A stretch of DNA of 61,145 nt from an uncultured Granulosicoccaceae bacterium (GTDB taxonomy: Bacteria; Pseudomonadota; Gammaproteobacteria; Granulosicoccales; Granulosicoccaceae). The stretch is from the NCBI GenBank assembly GCA_938003855.1, contig CALKXD010000010.1, positions 1-61,145 on the forward strand, read 5' to 3'. The notes below the pieces were generated by a model. It worked only from the letters and a program-made list of their open reading frames with translations, was not told where the DNA came from and made no database searches. This document shows, in pieces, positions 9,065 through 18,074 of the stretch (positions within the stretch are counted from its first letter, which is position 1; each line of letters opens with the position of its first letter). A program made the translations under genes and the position numbers.

Positions 9065-10327
9065 ATGCCCTCTTCACCGAAGACTGTATCCACCGTGCAA
9101 AAGGTGTGTGCCTACGGGCTCGGCACCTTTTTCTTCCTGTATGCGTTTATTCAACGCGTCTCCCCGAGTGTTATGACGGAGGACTTAATGCAGGAGTTTT
9201 CCATCAGTGCCGCTGGTGTCGGTGTGCTTTCCAGCATGTATTTCTATACCTATGCCTCTATGCAGCTACCGGTTGGCATGTTGGTCGACCGCTTCGGCCC
9301 GCGCAAGCTGATGGCAGTGGCCGCGCTGATATGCGTTGCTGCCTCACTCTGGTTTGCCTCCAGCACCACTTTGTTCACCGCTTCGGTCAGTCGCGCAATG
9401 ATTGGCGGTGCCGTAGCATTTCCGTTTGTCTGCACACTGGCGATTGCCGCCACCTTTTTTCACCCAAAACGCTTTGCGATGCTAACCGGTCTTTTACTGG
9501 CCATTGGAATGGTTGGCGCTATAGCCGGCCAGGCACCACTGAGGTTATTGATAGAAATAACCCATTGGCGAACCACCTATCACCTGCTCGCAGCGATTGC
9601 CCTTGTTCTGGCAGTTCTGCTGTTTATAGTGGTGCCAAGGCGACCGGAAAAAACCGTCAGCGAGCCACGTAAAGACAGCTCAATGTTCAAGGGTTTCAGT
9701 GCTGTTTGCAGCAACCGGCAAAGCTGGTGGAGTGCCGGAGTTGGCTTTGGCTTAACGACGGTGATGCTCGCGTTCGCGGGCCTGTGGGCGGTGCCCTGGC
9801 TAAGCAGCACACGTGGATTCAGTGCCACACAATCCGGGGCGGTGGCCTCATCCCTGTTTCTGGGCATGATGATCGGCTCGCCGGTTATGGGTTATGTCTC
9901 CGATGCAGTTCAAAAGAGACGGCCGATCCTGTTGGGCGGCAGCATCATTTGCTTTATCACCATAGGCTTCATCATTTATGGCAACAGCCAGTCCGCCGCC
10001 GGCCTTTCTGCATTGTTTTTTATCTACGGCCTGGGGGCCAGCTGTATGGTGACTTGCTTCGGGCTGACACGAGAGTGGAACAAACCGGAGAACAGTGCCA
10101 CCGCACTCGGGCTGGTGAATATGTGCGTCGTCGGATCAGGCGCGGTTATGCAACCGATGATCGGCTGGTTACTTGACCTGAGCTGGGACGGCACACTGTC
10201 TAACAACACCCGCAGCTACGATGCAACTGACTATCAAATAGCGCTATCCTCGTTGTTATTCACGACAGGCTTTGCCGTTATCTGCGCCACGCTGGTTAAA
10301 GAAACCCACTGCCAACAGCAGACTTAG
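9065..10327 (+). CDS. MFS transporter
   Basis: 420 residues with about 12 hydrophobic helices. The signature between helices 2 and 3 is present as GMLVDRFGPRKLM, and a second-half counterpart reads GYVSDAVQKRRPIL. The start YAFIQRVSPSVMTEDL, with SAAGVGVLSSMYFYTYA, resembles a common branch of bacterial MFS permeases annotated as anion or sugar/metabolite symporters; the substrate cannot be assigned. It lies 164 bases behind the aldo/keto reductase on the same strand, so it may import or export that pathway's compound. Confidence 0.85.
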   Translation: MPSSPKTVSTVQKVCAYGLGTFFFLYAFIQRVSPSVMTEDLMQEFSISAAGVGVLSSMYFYTYASMQLPVGMLVDRFGPRKLMAVAALICVAASLWFASSTTLFTASVSRAMIGGAVAFPFVCTLAIAATFFHPKRFAMLTGLLLAIGMVGAIAGQAPLRLLIEITHWRTTYHLLAAIALVLAVLLFIVVPRRPEKTVSEPRKDSSMFKGFSAVCSNRQSWWSAGVGFGLTTVMLAFAGLWAVPWLSSTRGFSATQSGAVASSLFLGMMIGSPVMGYVSDAVQKRRPILLGGSIICFITIGFIIYGNSQSAAGLSALFFIYGLGASCMVTCFGLTREWNKPENSATALGLVNMCVVGSGAVMQPMIGWLLDLSWDGTLSNNTRSYDATDYQIALSSLLFTTGFAVICATLVKETHCQQQT

Positions 10328-10350
10328 CGGTGGTAACCAGCACACTGTAT

Positions 10351-10725
10351 CTAGCGCAGCAGCCTTCTGTTTTTGTTGTGCCACCAATGCAACAACAGCT
10401 GAGTTACCAACCCGGTGGTTAACGTGAGTTGCAGTGACAGACGGGTTTGCTGATAGGCCAGTGCATGGCACTGCGGGTACCACTCGGCATTCAGAAACCA
10501 GTAACTACCCGCAGCACCAATCAGAAAACCACACACCGCCATAAGTCTCTTGTAGTCCGGCGCCAGCCAATAGCTGTAAACCACCACCGCGACCGCCGTC
10601 AGTGGACCGGCGATGGGTTCTTCCCGGCAGGCTATTCCCTGCAAAGACAGTAATAGGCACAGCGGTATACCGACCAGAACAACGAATAAGCCCGCAAAAT
10701 ACAACAGCCACTTCACAATTACCAT
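10351..10725 (-). CDS. Small hydrophobic membrane protein, unknown
   Basis: About 124 residues from the ATG at 10725 (a TTG four codons earlier is possible). Four hydrophobic segments are visible: around VKWLLYFAGLFVVLVGIPL, PLTAVAVVVYSYWLAP, LMAVCGFLIGAAGSYWF and LQLTLTTGLVTQLLLHW, ending in a basic tail (HNKNRRLLR). It has no family motif I recognise. It is convergent with the MFS gene, leaving only 23 bases between. Regular hydrophobic periodicity and length support a real gene, but no ribosome site is obvious. Confidence 0.5.
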   Translation of the reverse strand: MVIVKWLLYFAGLFVVLVGIPLCLLLSLQGIACREEPIAGPLTAVAVVVYSYWLAPDYKRLMAVCGFLIGAAGSYWFLNAEWYPQCHALAYQQTRLSLQLTLTTGLVTQLLLHWWHNKNRRLLR

Positions 10726-10967
10726 TATCAAGATCAACTGTTATTAAAAGACATACTGGCGGTAACAACAAAGATTTCGCTCTGCGGACTCAATTACACC
10801 GCATTAGTGTGCAGCATTCGCCAGAAGCCACCTCAGAATTAGAGGCAACGCACAAACCATCAGTCGCCGCTGTGGCAGACTCCGCGATCCTGAATCTGCG
10901 CACCGGTATACGTTATTTTTCTGCGATTGAACCGGCTCGAGTAACTGCCTGCTGGCTGGAGAACACG

Positions 10968-11612
10968 ATGTTCAACCCATTCACACTTACAGAAAGATAC
11001 CGGATTTTTCGAGCACACCACAAGTATTCCTACCCTTTTCTGTTCATGGTCATTGGCACTATCAAAGCGCTGGGTGAAATTGCTCTGGTCGCAGGCGTAC
11101 TCTGGATAACCTTCCCGATGGCCCATGATTTTTTCAATCCCAAACCAGAGGCATCCACGTCTACCTACACATCTGAAGTACAGTCGACGGAAAATCTACT
11201 TGCAATCAGCAGCGCACCGGAAGGAGTCATTGAAATAGAGATTCCCGCTGTCGCGCCACCCGATCCCACAACCGCAGCACCGGCCCTTAAGCGCATCCGC
11301 GAAGCCACATGGATGTTCAAACAGGATGCTGATAAATTTACCATTCAATTCGGCTCATCGGTGGACAAGGAGAAACTACGCATGAGCGCACTGGAATTGT
11401 CAGACGACTCGGTGATTATCCTGTTTCCATTTAAACGCAATGCAAATGATCGCACGGTTTATGGCTTCACATCCGGGATCTACGACACCGTCGATCAGGC
11501 TGCTCTGGCCATTGCCGGGATGCCAGCCAGCATCCGGGAGTTCAGCCCCTGGATCAGACCTGTCGATACACTGCAAAAGCAGATTGCACGGACTTTAGCT
11601 AATGAGGGCTAA
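10968..11612 (+). CDS. Inner-membrane SPOR-like domain protein
   Basis: 214 residues from the ATG at 10968, chosen for the GGAG 7 bases upstream; the frame stays open further upstream but that part looks non-coding. A short cytoplasmic start (RYRIFRAHHKYSYP) is followed by one membrane helix (about residues 25-50), a Ser/Thr/Pro-rich linker and a C-terminal domain from about residue 115. That domain reads FTIQFGSSVDKEKL, DSVIILFPFKR, VYGFTSGIYDTVDQAALAI and FSPWIRPVDTLQKQI. This order is the SPOR pattern (as in DamX), which binds glycan strands stripped of peptides at the division septum. A cell-division or envelope role is likely. Confidence 0.65.
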   Translation: MFNPFTLTERYRIFRAHHKYSYPFLFMVIGTIKALGEIALVAGVLWITFPMAHDFFNPKPEASTSTYTSEVQSTENLLAISSAPEGVIEIEIPAVAPPDPTTAAPALKRIREATWMFKQDADKFTIQFGSSVDKEKLRMSALELSDDSVIILFPFKRNANDRTVYGFTSGIYDTVDQAALAIAGMPASIREFSPWIRPVDTLQKQIARTLANEG

Positions 11613-11800
11613 CGCACTGGAACCCGCCACTACCCGGCGGACAATTGCCATATTCACTGTGCATGTCTGTACACGGTGTTTATAGACCGACGTTATAACA
11701 GGATATAGATCCGGATTGCTTATTGAAGCGCAGGTCTTGAAGCCCGGGCTACCTCACACACCAGATTCACGCACAGGGACGTGCGAGGCGCTGGCTCTCT

Positions 11801-13255
11801 CTACCAGGTTACCTCAGCGCACAGACCACCAGAATCCCGGTTTCGAAACGACAACTCTGCATTGAGTAACTGTGCTGCTCGCAAAGCAATCGACAAACCC
11901 AATCCGACACCGTCGACCTCAGTGCCACTGCTACTCGTCCGCGAGCGATAAAACCGCTCGGCGATATGTTTGAGGTCATGTTCACTGATTCCCGGACCAG
12001 TGTCCTCTACACGATAGCTGACCCGCCCCTGTGAATTATTTATAACGATGCCGATCTGACCGCCCACCGGGGTAAATTTAATGGCATTGCTCAGCAAGTT
12101 AGTGATGATAAGATAATGCAATCGCTGCACGCTGTTAACTTCGCAGTTTTCGTCAGGTACCAGACTGATCTCTATATCTCTGTCCAGGGCTAACACTGCG
12201 GTATCGGCCAGTATTTCTACCAGCAACTGGTGAAGATCAAAACGGGCCATTTCAAACACCCCACCTTCATGATCCAGGCGCGCGAGCGAGAGTAGATCGT
12301 CGACAAGGCGGGTCATCTGCACTGCAGCTTTATCCATTTGCGCAACCGCCACCTGCCGCTCGGACTCACTGCGGGCACTCTGCAGCACACCAATCTGGGC
12401 ACGCATGGCGGCAATCGGCGTGCGCAATTCATGCGAGGCATCCGCAGTAAAACGGCGCTCGCTTTGCAGCGTTTTTTTCAGGCGATGCAGCAGATCATTC
12501 AGCGCGTCGACCACCGGGCGGGTCTCCGCGGTCGCTAAACTCTGTGGCACATCAGCCAGGTTATCACTTTTGCGTAGTGCAATTTCTGTGGATAGTTCCT
12601 GCAGTGGGCGCATGCCGCGCCCGATTGCCCACCATAGTGCGTAGACTAACAAGGGCAGAATAAACAGCACCGGCGCGATGACCCCTTCTGATGCTTCATC
12701 GATAAGCTCGCTCCGATAATCCCCGCGCTGCCCCATGAAAAAACGCAGCTGACGTGTTTGATCATCGATGCCGAAAAACACCCATTGATGCGAACCCTCC
12801 TGCAAGGTAAAGAACCCGTTACCGGCGGTGGCAGGTAATTCAAGCGTATAGTCCAGCGAGGAGATCACGATATCCGCGCCAACATCGACCAGCCTTAAAT
12901 ACACTTGCCGCTGATACCCGACCAGTTCCAGCGCTTCCTCTTCATTCTCTGAAAGTTCGTCATCATGCTCCTGCAAGCCAGCGGGTAGTCCGGACTGAAA
13001 GTTACTGTATCGATCAATAATGTCCTGCAGTTGTGATGTGTTTTTTTCTGTTTCGCCACTTAAAACGGCGTAGACAGATCGGGCGCTCTGCGCCAGATTC
13101 GCGTTTAGGATTTCATCGAGTTCGTGAATCGAATGCCTGCTGACAAAATAACCGGCCAGGCATGCCGCCAGCACAAACAACGCAGCGACCAACAACATTA
13201 AGCGAAAGCGAAGCGTGTGGCGGGCACGCGACAGGGTTTCGATCAGTCGTCTCAC
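11801..13255 (-). CDS. Sensor histidine kinase, QseC/PmrB-like
   Basis: 484 residues. A first membrane helix at about 17-38, a periplasmic sensor of about 150 residues rich in Asp/Glu (HDDELSENEEEALE near 97-110), a second helix near 193-212, then the cytoplasmic kinase. The H box is FTADASHELRTP with phosphorylated His275; the N box reads NLLSNAIKFTP and the G boxes DTGPGIS and GVGLGLSIA. It overlaps its response regulator by 4 bases, so both are translated together. The acidic periplasmic loop might bind metal or cationic ligands, as in PmrB/QseC relatives, but the signal is unknown. Confidence 0.9.
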   Translation of the reverse strand: MRRLIETLSRARHTLRFRLMLLVAALFVLAACLAGYFVSRHSIHELDEILNANLAQSARSVYAVLSGETEKNTSQLQDIIDRYSNFQSGLPAGLQEHDDELSENEEEALELVGYQRQVYLRLVDVGADIVISSLDYTLELPATAGNGFFTLQEGSHQWVFFGIDDQTRQLRFFMGQRGDYRSELIDEASEGVIAPVLFILPLLVYALWWAIGRGMRPLQELSTEIALRKSDNLADVPQSLATAETRPVVDALNDLLHRLKKTLQSERRFTADASHELRTPIAAMRAQIGVLQSARSESERQVAVAQMDKAAVQMTRLVDDLLSLARLDHEGGVFEMARFDLHQLLVEILADTAVLALDRDIEISLVPDENCEVNSVQRLHYLIITNLLSNAIKFTPVGGQIGIVINNSQGRVSYRVEDTGPGISEHDLKHIAERFYRSRTSSSGTEVDGVGLGLSIALRAAQLLNAELSFRNRDSGGLCAEVTW

Positions 13256-13905
13256 GCGAGAATATACCCGACGCCTCGAACCGTTTTGATAAACGATTTT
13301 CCGAATTTGGCACGCAGACCGTGAATGTGAACCTCTATTGTGTTGCTGCGTGCGCCATCGTAGCCGTACAGCGTGCGCTCCAGATACTCGCGAGTCGACA
13401 CCCGACGGCCATGCTCCATCAGGGTTTGCAGTATTTTAAATTCAGCGCTAGGCAATGCGACCTCGGCCTCTCGCAAGCGCACAGTATGACCGATAGGGTC
13501 CAGCGTAACGCCCGCATGTTTAAGCTCGGATACCGGTGCACCACCCTTGCGTCTGTATACCGCCCGCACTCTGGCCACCAGTTCATCAATCGATACCGGC
13601 TTCACGACGTAGTCGTCAGCACCGTCGTCAAGCCCGCTAACACGATCAGAAATAGCGTCTCTGGCGGTAATTATCAGCACCGGGACGGTATTGCCGGACT
13701 TGCGCCATTCCCTGAGCAATTGCTCACCGTCCATGCCGGGCAATTGCAAATCCAGTAACACGCAATCGAAATTTCCGTGGCGCAATTGCCGGCGGGCCAC
13801 CAGTCCATCTTTAACCCATTCGACCAGAAAATCACGCTGCTGCAAGCCAATTTGCATGCCTTGCCCGAGGATAGGATCGTCTTCGATGAGTAATAAAGAT
13901 AACAT
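13252..13905 (-). CDS. OmpR-family response regulator, QseB/PmrA-like
   Basis: 217 residues. The receiver domain (1-120) has the acidic pair in LLIEDD, the phospho-acceptor Asp52 in LLDLQLPGMDG, a conserved Thr in IITARD and Lys in YVVKP. The C-terminal winged helix (about 125-217) shows LPSAEFKILQTLMEHGRRVSTREYL and ends RSNTIEVHIHGLRAKFG-FIKTVRGVGY, typical of the QseB/PmrA branch. It is the first gene of the pair with the kinase. A CTTAA-type direct repeat lies 114 bases upstream in the shared divergent promoter region, consistent with self-regulation and control of the membrane gene at 14292. Confidence 0.92.
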   Translation of the reverse strand: MLSLLLIEDDPILGQGMQIGLQQRDFLVEWVKDGLVARRQLRHGNFDCVLLDLQLPGMDGEQLLREWRKSGNTVPVLIITARDAISDRVSGLDDGADDYVVKPVSIDELVARVRAVYRRKGGAPVSELKHAGVTLDPIGHTVRLREAEVALPSAEFKILQTLMEHGRRVSTREYLERTLYGYDGARSNTIEVHIHGLRAKFGKSFIKTVRGVGYILA

Positions 13906-14018
13906 TTAAAACACTCAATAACAGCCATTGGAAACAGCAGCGCCGGCCTTACAAAGCTACCGGTGCATCTAGCTTGTCCGGTATTTCTAAAGCTGCAATG
14001 ATAGTGTCGCCTCCAAGC

Positions 14019-14035
14019 CTTAACATTTACTTAAG
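14019..14035 (+). promoter_or_regulatory. PmrA/QseB-type box (CTTAA-N6-CTTAA)
   Basis: CTTAACATTTACTTAAG forms two direct half-sites, CTTAA at 14019-14023 and CTTAA at 14030-14034, one helical turn apart. PmrA and QseB regulators are known to bind tandem (C/T)TTAA(G/T) half-sites with 5-6 bases between. It lies between a regulator of exactly this branch and a divergent membrane-protein gene. No footprint is available; the call rests on sequence and position. Confidence 0.5.
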
Positions 14036-14142
14036 GTTTAGCCGGATGACGGCGGCGTTAGAAATCAGCTTTCAACACAATACTGCCGCAGAAGCTTAGC
14101 TATAGTTTACCCCACTGACTACCACGACGTATTTGTTCATTG

Positions 14143-14159
14143 CTTAAGAAAGCACTAAG
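14143..14159 (+). promoter_or_regulatory. Second, weaker regulator box
   Basis: CTTAAG at 14143-14148 is followed 6 bases later by CTAAG at 14155-14159. It is a degraded version of the direct repeat at 14019 and stands about 130 bases before the GTG of the membrane protein at 14292. It could be the site controlling that gene. Only one half-site is perfect. Confidence 0.3.
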
Positions 14160-14291
14160 CTTTCAGCTCGACAATACCCCTATACGGGTGTCAGACAGCG
14201 TTTTAACACTAAGTAGAGCGCAATCCAATGTGTGCGCATCGGACCAAAAAGCGGTAACCCGGAACATCGTCAACAACCTGCGGAGTCACGT

Positions 14292-14840
14292 GTGACCAAG
14301 AACCAGCAACTCATCGCCTACACTCTGGGTATTACGACATTGTCGGTGGTCTATTTTGCTTATGCCTGGTTCAGCGCGCCACCACTGCAGGAACGGGAAA
14401 CTTTTCTCAGTGAAGTCGGTGAAGGGCTGGGCAATATCGCGATGTGGGCCATTTTATTTATCTATGCCCGCACCTTACTGAAACTGATCGTCGGTAAAGG
14501 CAAGTTGTCGGAGCGTCTGATACCGGAATACGCGCATCAGACAACCGTCTCCCTGTGGAGGCAGGCACTGCGCTACTTAAACAAAACACATGTGCATGTC
14601 GGGATTGCAACCACCGCTGTGGTGCTGCTGCACATCGCCTTTTCCGGTGGTATGTTGTCCAACTTGTTTTTCATTGCCGTACTAGCTCTCATATTATGGC
14701 AAGGCGTGTTTGGTATGTTCCTGCGCTGGAAATATTCACCGGTTGAACTAAAGCGTTTTTCCTATTTGGTTCACGCGCAATTTTTCACCGGCATCACGAT
14801 GGGTATATTTGCCTGGTTCGGCCATATGCTGATCGACTGA
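14292..14840 (+). CDS. Multi-pass membrane protein, cytochrome b561/ferric-reductase-like
   Basis: About 182 residues from the GTG at 14292 (an upstream in-frame ATG at 14232 adds a non-hydrophobic lead that looks spurious). Five or so hydrophobic helices are visible. Histidines sit in positions that could ligate haem: THVHVGIATTAVVLLHIAF in one helix, YLVHAQFF and WFGHML in the last two. The pattern resembles the ferric-reductase-like/cytochrome b561 membrane domain. It is divergent from the two-component regulator, with CTTAA-type boxes between, so it may be a target of that system. Electron transport to metals or quinone is an inference. Confidence 0.6.
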   Translation: MTKNQQLIAYTLGITTLSVVYFAYAWFSAPPLQERETFLSEVGEGLGNIAMWAILFIYARTLLKLIVGKGKLSERLIPEYAHQTTVSLWRQALRYLNKTHVHVGIATTAVVLLHIAFSGGMLSNLFFIAVLALILWQGVFGMFLRWKYSPVELKRFSYLVHAQFFTGITMGIFAWFGHMLID

Positions 14841-14843
14841 TCA

Positions 14844-14873
14844 GGTGCACCGCGAGATGACTCGCGGTGCACC
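14844..14873. terminator. Bidirectional terminator hairpin
   Basis: A perfect 13-base-pair stem, GGTGCACCGCGAG paired with CTCGCGGTGCACC around an ATGA loop, lies between two convergent genes ending at 14840 and 14893. A T-rich stretch (GATTTTATAC) follows on the plus strand. Geometry and position fit a shared intrinsic terminator. Confidence 0.8.
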
Positions 14874-14892
14874 AGCTGATTTTATACAAATT

Positions 14893-16680
14893 CTAGAAAA
14901 TTGCCGGTTCATCAACCGGATCACCGTGCGAGGTTTCCAGGAAGTCAAAGTCACAGCCGCTGTCTGCCTGCAGGATATGACGTGAAAACATCCAGCCGTA
15001 GCCGCGTTCATAGCGTGCTTTCGGTTGCTGCCAGTTATCACGACGACGCTGCAATTCGGCCTCGTCCACTTGCAGATCAATACTGCGCGCTGCAACGTCG
15101 ACCGCGATGATGTCACCTGTTTGCACCAGCGCCAGCGGACCACCGACATACGACTCCGGCGCCACGTGCAATATACATGCGCCGTAGCTGGTGCCACTCA
15201 TGCGCGCATCCGAAATACGCACCATGTCCCGCACACCCTGCTTCAACAATTTTTGCGGGATCGGTAACATACCCCACTCCGGCATACCCGGGCCACCCTT
15301 GGGACCAGCATTGCGCAACACCAGCACGGTATCGGCGGTGACATCGAGATCGGGGTCATCAATAGAAGCCTTCAGGTCTTCATAGCTGTCATAAACCAGT
15401 GCTGATCCCTTGTGCTTAAGCAATCTTTCCTCGCAGGCGGACGGCTTAATCACACAACCGTCCGGTGCCAGCGACCCTTTCAGTACCGCCAGTGCGCCCT
15501 CGGCATAAATCGGATTTTCGGTAGAGCGAATCACATCGTCATTATAGACCTCGGCACGCGCTACAACGTCACCCATGGTTTTACCGGACACGGTAATGCA
15601 GTCGGTGTGTAGCTCATCTTTGATTTGAGACAGCATCGCCGGCAGACCACCGGCATAGAAAAAATCTTCCATCAGGTATTCATCGCCGCTAGGCCTGACA
15701 TTGGCGATCACCGGTACACGCCGGCTTTTGAGTTCAAAGTCGTTAAGGCTTAAATCGACACCACTGCGTCGCGCCATGGCAATCAGATGAATGATTGCGT
15801 TAGTAGAACAGCCCATGGCCATTGCCGCCGACACGCCGTTTTCGTAGGCCTGGCGGGTGAGGATATCTGACGGTTTGAAATCATCCCATACCATCTCGAC
15901 AATACGCCGGCCGGACGCACTGCACATTCTGATGTGACCGGAATCTGCAGCGGGTATCGAGCTGGCACCGTTCAGGCACATCCCGATACTATCTGCGATA
16001 GACATCATGGTTGCTGCCGTGCCCATCGTCATGCAGGTTCCATAAGAGCGGGCAATACCGCCCATGACTTCGTTCCAGTCCTCGCGTTCGATTTCACCTG
16101 CGCGCAAATCATCCCAGTACTTCCATGAGTCCGAACCGGACCCCAGGGTTTTTCCACGCCAGTGACCGCGCAGCATCGGCCCGGCCGGAACATAGATAGC
16201 GGGGATATCCATGCTGATCGCCCCCATCAGCAGCGCAGGGGTGGTTTTATCACACCCGCCCATCAGTACTGCACCATCCACCGGATGGCTGCGCAGTAGT
16301 TCTTCGGTTTCCATCGCCAGAAAGTTTCGATACAACATAGCCGACGGTTTTACGATGGGTTCAGACAGGGATATGGCTGGCAGCTCGATGGGCAATCCAC
16401 CGGCCTGCAGAATGCCGCGTTTGATATCGTCGACCCGGTGCTTAAAGTGTGAATGGCACTGGTTGATGTCGGACCAGGTATTGACAATGGCTATCAGCGG
16501 TTTGCCGATCCAGTCTTCTTCAGCAAACCCGATTTGCATAAACCGCGAGCGATGACTCGACGAGCGCAAATCGTCCTCACCCAGCCAACGATAACTTCTC
16601 AGGTCTTTGGCAGTTTTTTTTCCACCGGCGGCAGCCGCCGATGTTGATTCTGCGTTTTTTGAAGTTTTGTCCTGCGTCAT
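14893..16680 (-). CDS. IlvD/Edd-family sugar-acid dehydratase
   Basis: 595 residues, preceded by a perfect GGAGGT site. The IlvD/Edd pattern is clear: NTWSDINQCHSHF near residue 68, VLMGGCDKTTPALLMGA (an Fe-S ligand Cys), SYGTCMTMGTAATMMS (second Cys), and the C-terminal DARMSGTSYGACILHVAPES. The DARMSG-S version with an RHLQ-like tail ending resembles L-arabinonate, D-xylonate and galactonate dehydratases more than the branched-chain enzyme IlvD. It should turn an aldonate into a 2-keto-3-deoxy acid using an Fe-S cluster and Mg. The first 25 residues are Ala/Lys-rich and atypical. The sugar-oxidising reductase and PfkB kinase upstream could serve the same route. Confidence 0.85.
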   Translation of the reverse strand: MTQDKTSKNAESTSAAAAGGKKTAKDLRSYRWLGEDDLRSSSHRSRFMQIGFAEEDWIGKPLIAIVNTWSDINQCHSHFKHRVDDIKRGILQAGGLPIELPAISLSEPIVKPSAMLYRNFLAMETEELLRSHPVDGAVLMGGCDKTTPALLMGAISMDIPAIYVPAGPMLRGHWRGKTLGSGSDSWKYWDDLRAGEIEREDWNEVMGGIARSYGTCMTMGTAATMMSIADSIGMCLNGASSIPAADSGHIRMCSASGRRIVEMVWDDFKPSDILTRQAYENGVSAAMAMGCSTNAIIHLIAMARRSGVDLSLNDFELKSRRVPVIANVRPSGDEYLMEDFFYAGGLPAMLSQIKDELHTDCITVSGKTMGDVVARAEVYNDDVIRSTENPIYAEGALAVLKGSLAPDGCVIKPSACEERLLKHKGSALVYDSYEDLKASIDDPDLDVTADTVLVLRNAGPKGGPGMPEWGMLPIPQKLLKQGVRDMVRISDARMSGTSYGACILHVAPESYVGGPLALVQTGDIIAVDVAARSIDLQVDEAELQRRRDNWQQPKARYERGYGWMFSRHILQADSGCDFDFLETSHGDPVDEPAIF

Positions 16681-16914
16681 ATCTGACCTCCGGTTAGCTA
16701 GGTTTGGCTGTGCTTATACTACCCGAAAGCCACCAGAGTATCCCGCCCGTCAAGGCAACGAAAGGAAGATACGGCACCGCGCCCGGACAGCCACTGCCGT
16801 TAGTCTGCGCCACTCACACGGCAGCGGCTGGCATTGGACAGACCCACTGCTATACCACTATGCTACTGGTCTCGAGTGCAAGCGCACTTATCTACCAATC
16901 AATGGAAACCGCAA

Positions 16915-17355
16915 ATGACCTGGCTTGTTTACCTCTCTGGTGAAATACATACTGATTGGCGGCTACAGATCGCCAAAGGCGCGGAGCACCACAACCTGCC
17001 CGTCTCGTTCTGCTCTGCCGTCACCGATCACGACGCCAGTGACGCCGCCGGTGATGTGCTGGGCGCAGAGACCAGCAATTTCTGGCGCGATCATAAGTCT
17101 TCTAAAGTCAACAGCATCAGAACCCGCAGCCTGATTGCAAAATGTGATATCGCGGTGGTGCGCTTCGGTGATAAATACAAGCAATGGAATGCCGCGTTCG
17201 ATGCCGGCCAGTTGGCCGCTCTCGACAAACCCTACATCACCTTGCACGATGAAGACATCATCCATCCACTGAAAGAAGTTGACGCCGCCGCGATGGGCTG
17301 GGCCAAAACGCCCGAGCAAGTCGTCGAAATTCTGCGGTATGTCACCACCGCATAA
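16915..17355 (+). CDS. YtoQ family protein
   Basis: 146 residues from the ATG at 16915. The sequence is a full match, by memory, to the YtoQ family: WLVYLSGEIHTDWR at the start, PVTDHxASD-type segment, FWRDHKSSKVNSIRTR, IAVVRFGDKYKQWNAAFDAG, and KEVDAAAMGWAKTPEQVVEILRYV at the end. The fold is expected to be like nucleoside 2-deoxyribosyltransferases, but no activity has been assigned as far as I know. An in-frame ATG at 16834 would add 27 residues unlike the family. It ends 17 bases from the convergent livF. Confidence 0.85.
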   Translation: MTWLVYLSGEIHTDWRLQIAKGAEHHNLPVSFCSAVTDHDASDAAGDVLGAETSNFWRDHKSSKVNSIRTRSLIAKCDIAVVRFGDKYKQWNAAFDAGQLAALDKPYITLHDEDIIHPLKEVDAAAMGWAKTPEQVVEILRYVTTA

Positions 17356-17372
17356 GCAGCCCTTTGCAACGG

Positions 17373-18074
17373 CTACACGGCAAGGTAGGTCGCCAGCACC
17401 TCGGGTTTACTGTCGAGTTCGGTGATCGAGCCGGAAAACCTCACACTGCCCTTTTCGATCACATAGGCCTGATCCGCCACCAGCCGGGCAAAATGCAAAT
17501 TCTGTTCGGAGAGCAGTATCGTCATTCCGCTCTCCTTGAGCTTGATTATTGTGTCCGCCATCTGCTCCACAATGCGGGGGGCTAAGCCTTCGGACGGCTC
17601 ATCAAGCAGGATTAACTGCGGATTGCCCATCAGGGTGCGAGCAATTGTCAGCATCTGCTGCTCGCCACCCGATAATTGCTTGCCCTGATTGTGTCGACGC
17701 TCAAGTAGATTAGGGAACAACTCAAACAACTGAGCCGGTGTCCAGGGCGGACGGGCGTCACGCGGTGGCTGCCGGCCAACTTCGAGATTTTCATCGACAG
17801 TGAGATCGGGAAAGACACGGCGATCCTCCGGCACGTAGCCCATACCCAACTGCGCGGTACGGTGACAGGGATAGCGCGTGATGTCCTCACCCTGAAACGT
17901 CACTTGCCCCGAGGTCACCGGCAGCAGGCCGATGACAGTTTTCATCGTAGTAGATTTACCAGCGCCGTTGCGCCCCAGTAACGCGACGACCTTACCTCGC
18001 TCGACCGTCAGACTGAGTTGATTGAGGATTCGCGCTTTGCCGTAGCCTGCATTGACCGAGTTGAGCTCAAGCAT
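17373..18074 (-). CDS. livF: Branched-chain-type ABC transporter ATPase LivF
   Basis: 233 residues from the ATG at 18074; an upstream in-frame start would only extend into livG. Walker A is GRNGAGKST, the Q loop region gives GMGYVPEDRRVFPDLTVDENL, the signature is LSGGEQQM and Walker B ILLDEPSEGLAP, all typical of LivF. It energises, with LivG, the permease encoded upstream. Its start overlaps the end of livG by 8 bases. It is the last gene of the 14-kb transport and catabolic block, so the transported compound is probably what that block degrades rather than leucine. Confidence 0.92.
   Translation of the reverse strand: MLELNSVNAGYGKARILNQLSLTVERGKVVALLGRNGAGKSTTMKTVIGLLPVTSGQVTFQGEDITRYPCHRTAQLGMGYVPEDRRVFPDLTVDENLEVGRQPPRDARPPWTPAQLFELFPNLLERRHNQGKQLSGGEQQMLTIARTLMGNPQLILLDEPSEGLAPRIVEQMADTIIKLKESGMTILLSEQNLHFARLVADQAYVIEKGSVRFSGSITELDSKPEVLATYLAV

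Noticed and set aside
10602-10967. Upstream extension of the SPOR-like protein
   Set aside because: No coding character; the GGAG site and membrane helix place the start at 10968.
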